DNA from: Fibrobacterota bacterium
GTDB lineage: Bacteria > Fibrobacterota > Chitinivibrionia > Chitinivibrionales > JANQEN01
NCBI GenBank assembly: GCA_030619215.1
Contig: JAUXBV010000250.1
Coordinates: 1 to 5,832 of the forward strand
Length of the DNA: 5,832 nt
Direction of reading: 5' to 3'
Shown: piece by piece, positions 4,516 through 5,832 of the stretch
Position numbering within the stretch: position 1 is the first letter of the stretch
Layout of the letters: every line of letters starts with the position of its first letter
Translations under genes and position numbers: made by a program
Notes under the pieces: model-generated
Told to the model about the DNA's origin: nothing
Database searches by the model: none
Seen by the model: only the letters and a program-made list of their open reading frames with translations

Positions 4516-5799
4516 CTAAGCCGGTATCGATTCTCCGCCTGTCATAACCTCATTAAATGACTCGATTCTCACCCGCAGTTGTTCGATATCCTCGTCTGAA
4601 TAGTCAGTTACGATCTTGAGCGAGGGGATATTTACTTCACCCAGTTTGTTTTCAATTGCTTTGGCTTCGATATTAAATCCATGACAGAATGAGAGAATGT
4701 TCTGCACAACTCCCTGAACGCGATACTCCTTTATGGTATTGAGTACATTTTCTATGCGTTCTTTATTCGGCGAGAAGCATGGACAGTCAATTTTGAAATA
4801 ACGATCTGCAATTGCTGTTATCATACCGTCAAGGTCGGCGGGTGTTTCATCCACAAGGTCCCTGAAGTAACGCAGGCCGGTACAGGATTCATCCACAACG
4901 ACCTGCATACCCGATGATTCAACAACGTAATGTACTTTTGCATTCCCCATAGGTGAAGGGGTGCCTGCCATCATTATACGCGGGCCGCTGGTTTCGTATG
5001 CGGAAATACCTTCATCTGCACGCTCCTTAAGCTCTGCAATCAATGCTTCACAACCGTTGTTGAATTTATGTATATCCTGATTGAGTGCGATCTGTGCAAT
5101 GAGCAGTGCATCCAGCCCGGAAATGGGCGGGTTGTCAAGTTTTCTGAATTCATTAATTTGCTGCATAAGCCTGCGCTTTTTATTTACCAGCTTAATGCTC
5201 TCCTTTAATTTTTCCGCGGTTATAGATACGCCGGATAATTGTTCGCAGAGCTCCCTGAAAGCGTATACCTCTTTCAGCCAGACCTCTTTGTTCACCTCAT
5301 TTTTTTTCTGCGGCACTTCCATTACCTTAAATCCGAACAGGTCCCAGGTTTTTTTCTTAGCATCACATGTTGTTTCGCCAACTGCGAAATCTTTTAATGT
5401 CTTGTAGGGTCAGGTACCGCTGAATGCCATACCGAAAGTAGACCGTATTAACGGGCAAATATCACGCGGAAGCATTTTATCTGCATAATTCACAGACCAG
5501 CCTGAACCGCCACAAAGCGGGATAGGTAAAACATCGACTGCATACGCTATCTCATCCGGTACATAAATACAGAATGTTCCAATTGATTTTCCGCCGTTTT
5601 TTCTGTATTCTTTTATTTCAGCAACCCTGTCTGCATGGCTGGCATGCAGGGAATGGTCGAAATATTCCATTCGCTTAGGCCTGTTTTTTTGTGAGAGGTG
5701 GGTTTTTTCATGTAATCTGGACGTGTTTGCCAGTAACTCATCATGCAAATCAAGGTTAACTCCTAACTCAGTCCACATTTGACGAAAATCAGTAGTCAT
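4516..5799 (-). CDS. Predicted selenoprotein: double-cubane cluster/2-hydroxyacyl-CoA dehydratase D-component family protein, Sec at residue 130
   Basis: Read through one in-frame TGA (5412-5410), this is a 427-residue protein of the HgdB/FldC/BcrB-like family, whose double-cubane branch carries iron-sulfur clusters and performs ATP-driven low-potential reductions with a separate activator. The family order is kept: GTFCIYVPDEIAYAVDVLPIPLCGGS spans 74-99 with Cys77 and Cys96, then ICPLIRSTFGMA with Cys115, SGT-U130-PYK, VGETTCDAKKKTWDLFG (140-156) with Cys145, DESCTGLRYF with Cys306, DCPCF with Cys339 and Cys341, SFCHGFNIEA with Cys372, and the closing TDYSDEDIEQLRVRIESF. U130 falls where relatives are expected to have a cluster cysteine. 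AGGG lies 8 nt before the ATG; the upstream ATG at 5815 is out of frame. Met160 has no usable ribosome binding site, so the downstream half is not a separate gene. The stop is UAG. The alternative is a nonsense mutation in a pseudogene, but the intact motifs and the SECIS-like hairpin argue against it. The substrate is unknown, and the activator gene is not in the window. Confidence 0.85.
5373..5389 (-). promoter_or_regulatory. Bacterial SECIS-like hairpin downstream of the in-frame UGA
   Basis: In the mRNA, UUUCGC pairs perfectly with GCGAAA around the five-base loop AGUUG. The stem starts 20 nt after the UGA and the apical loop begins 26 nt after it, inside the roughly 16-37 nt window known for bacterial SECIS elements. 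The loop has a G at its second position, as that model requires. An outer 4-bp helix, ACAU with AUGU, can form below an internal loop and leaves a U unpaired 14 nt after the UGA. The hairpin lies within coding sequence (codons for about F138 to T143), as expected for bacterial SelB-dependent recoding. Confidence 0.75.
5410..5412 (-). other. In-frame UGA codon predicted to encode selenocysteine
   Basis: The codon is TGA on the minus strand, in the same frame as the ATG at 5799 and the UAG at 4518-4516. It sits between SGT and PYK, at the expected conserved cysteine of the family. UGA is an ordinary stop for three other genes in the window and UGG encodes Trp in this gene, so a reassigned genetic code is ruled out. 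Confidence 0.82.
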
Positions 5800-5832
5800 A
5801 AGTGTATCCCTTCATTGATTTATATAAAAATA

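Noticed and set aside
4516..5322. A separate 268-residue gene starting at Met160 of the selenoprotein
   Set aside because: It lies in the same frame as the upstream ORF, lacks the family N-terminal half, and its ATG has only an AAGG 2 nt away, too close to be a ribosome binding site. The 29 codons between the UGA and this ATG already encode conserved family sequence.
5410..5412. UGA reassigned to tryptophan or glycine as in some bacterial lineages
   Set aside because: Three genes in the window (antitoxin, toxin, MATE) end in UGA at the family's normal length, and Trp is encoded by UGG here.
5410..5799. A truncated pseudogene fragment ending at the TGA
   Set aside because: The frame continues for 297 codons with all motifs, the TGA sits at the expected conserved cysteine, and a SECIS-like hairpin follows. 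A random nonsense mutation would not be expected to meet all three conditions.

Overview
The window reads as ordinary chromosome from an anaerobic, moderate-GC bacterium that probably uses selenocysteine. The lineage cannot be fixed from the sequence. A desulfobacterial, nitrospirotal or similar anaerobe is an inference from the gene mix: a double-cubane/2-hydroxyacyl-CoA dehydratase family protein, PilZ, PIN/AbrB toxin-antitoxin, MATE, and a short dispersed repeat of the TGTCATTGCGAG type. UGA is used as a normal stop by three genes here (antitoxin, toxin, MATE), so the genetic code is standard.

Layout. Positions 1-81 hold a probable C-terminal scrap of another AbrB-type antitoxin. Positions 248-967 hold a type II toxin-antitoxin operon on the + strand, with a consensus promoter (TTGACA, 17-nt spacer, TATAAT) embedded in nested inverted repeats that look like an autoregulatory operator. 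Positions 1005-1451 hold a stand-alone PilZ protein on the + strand, preceded by an extended -10 promoter and a long-stem hairpin in its leader. Facing it on the - strand is a likely two-gene unit, a 12-helix MATE exporter (4075-2705) followed by a class I/II aminotransferase (2660-1491). Between the divergent MATE gene and the right-hand gene lie a 35-residue methionine-rich microprotein ORF (4221-4328, + strand) and a 153-bp MITE-like element (4329-4481) flanked by a perfect 5-bp direct repeat.

The main discovery is at the right end. A 427-codon gene on the - strand (5799-4516) is broken in naive translation into two ORFs by an in-frame TGA at 5412-5410. The TGA stands where this iron-sulfur protein family is expected to carry a conserved cysteine (before the PY and the downstream GETTCD motif). 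It is followed at 23 nt by a perfect 6-bp stem with a 5-nt loop containing a G, a good match to a bacterial SECIS element. The frame stays open for the remaining 297 codons and keeps all family motifs. I therefore annotate it as one selenoprotein of the HgdB/double-cubane cluster family, with selenocysteine as residue 130 and probably replacing a metal-cluster thiolate ligand. The selenocysteine machinery and the usual ATP-dependent activator partner are not in the window.
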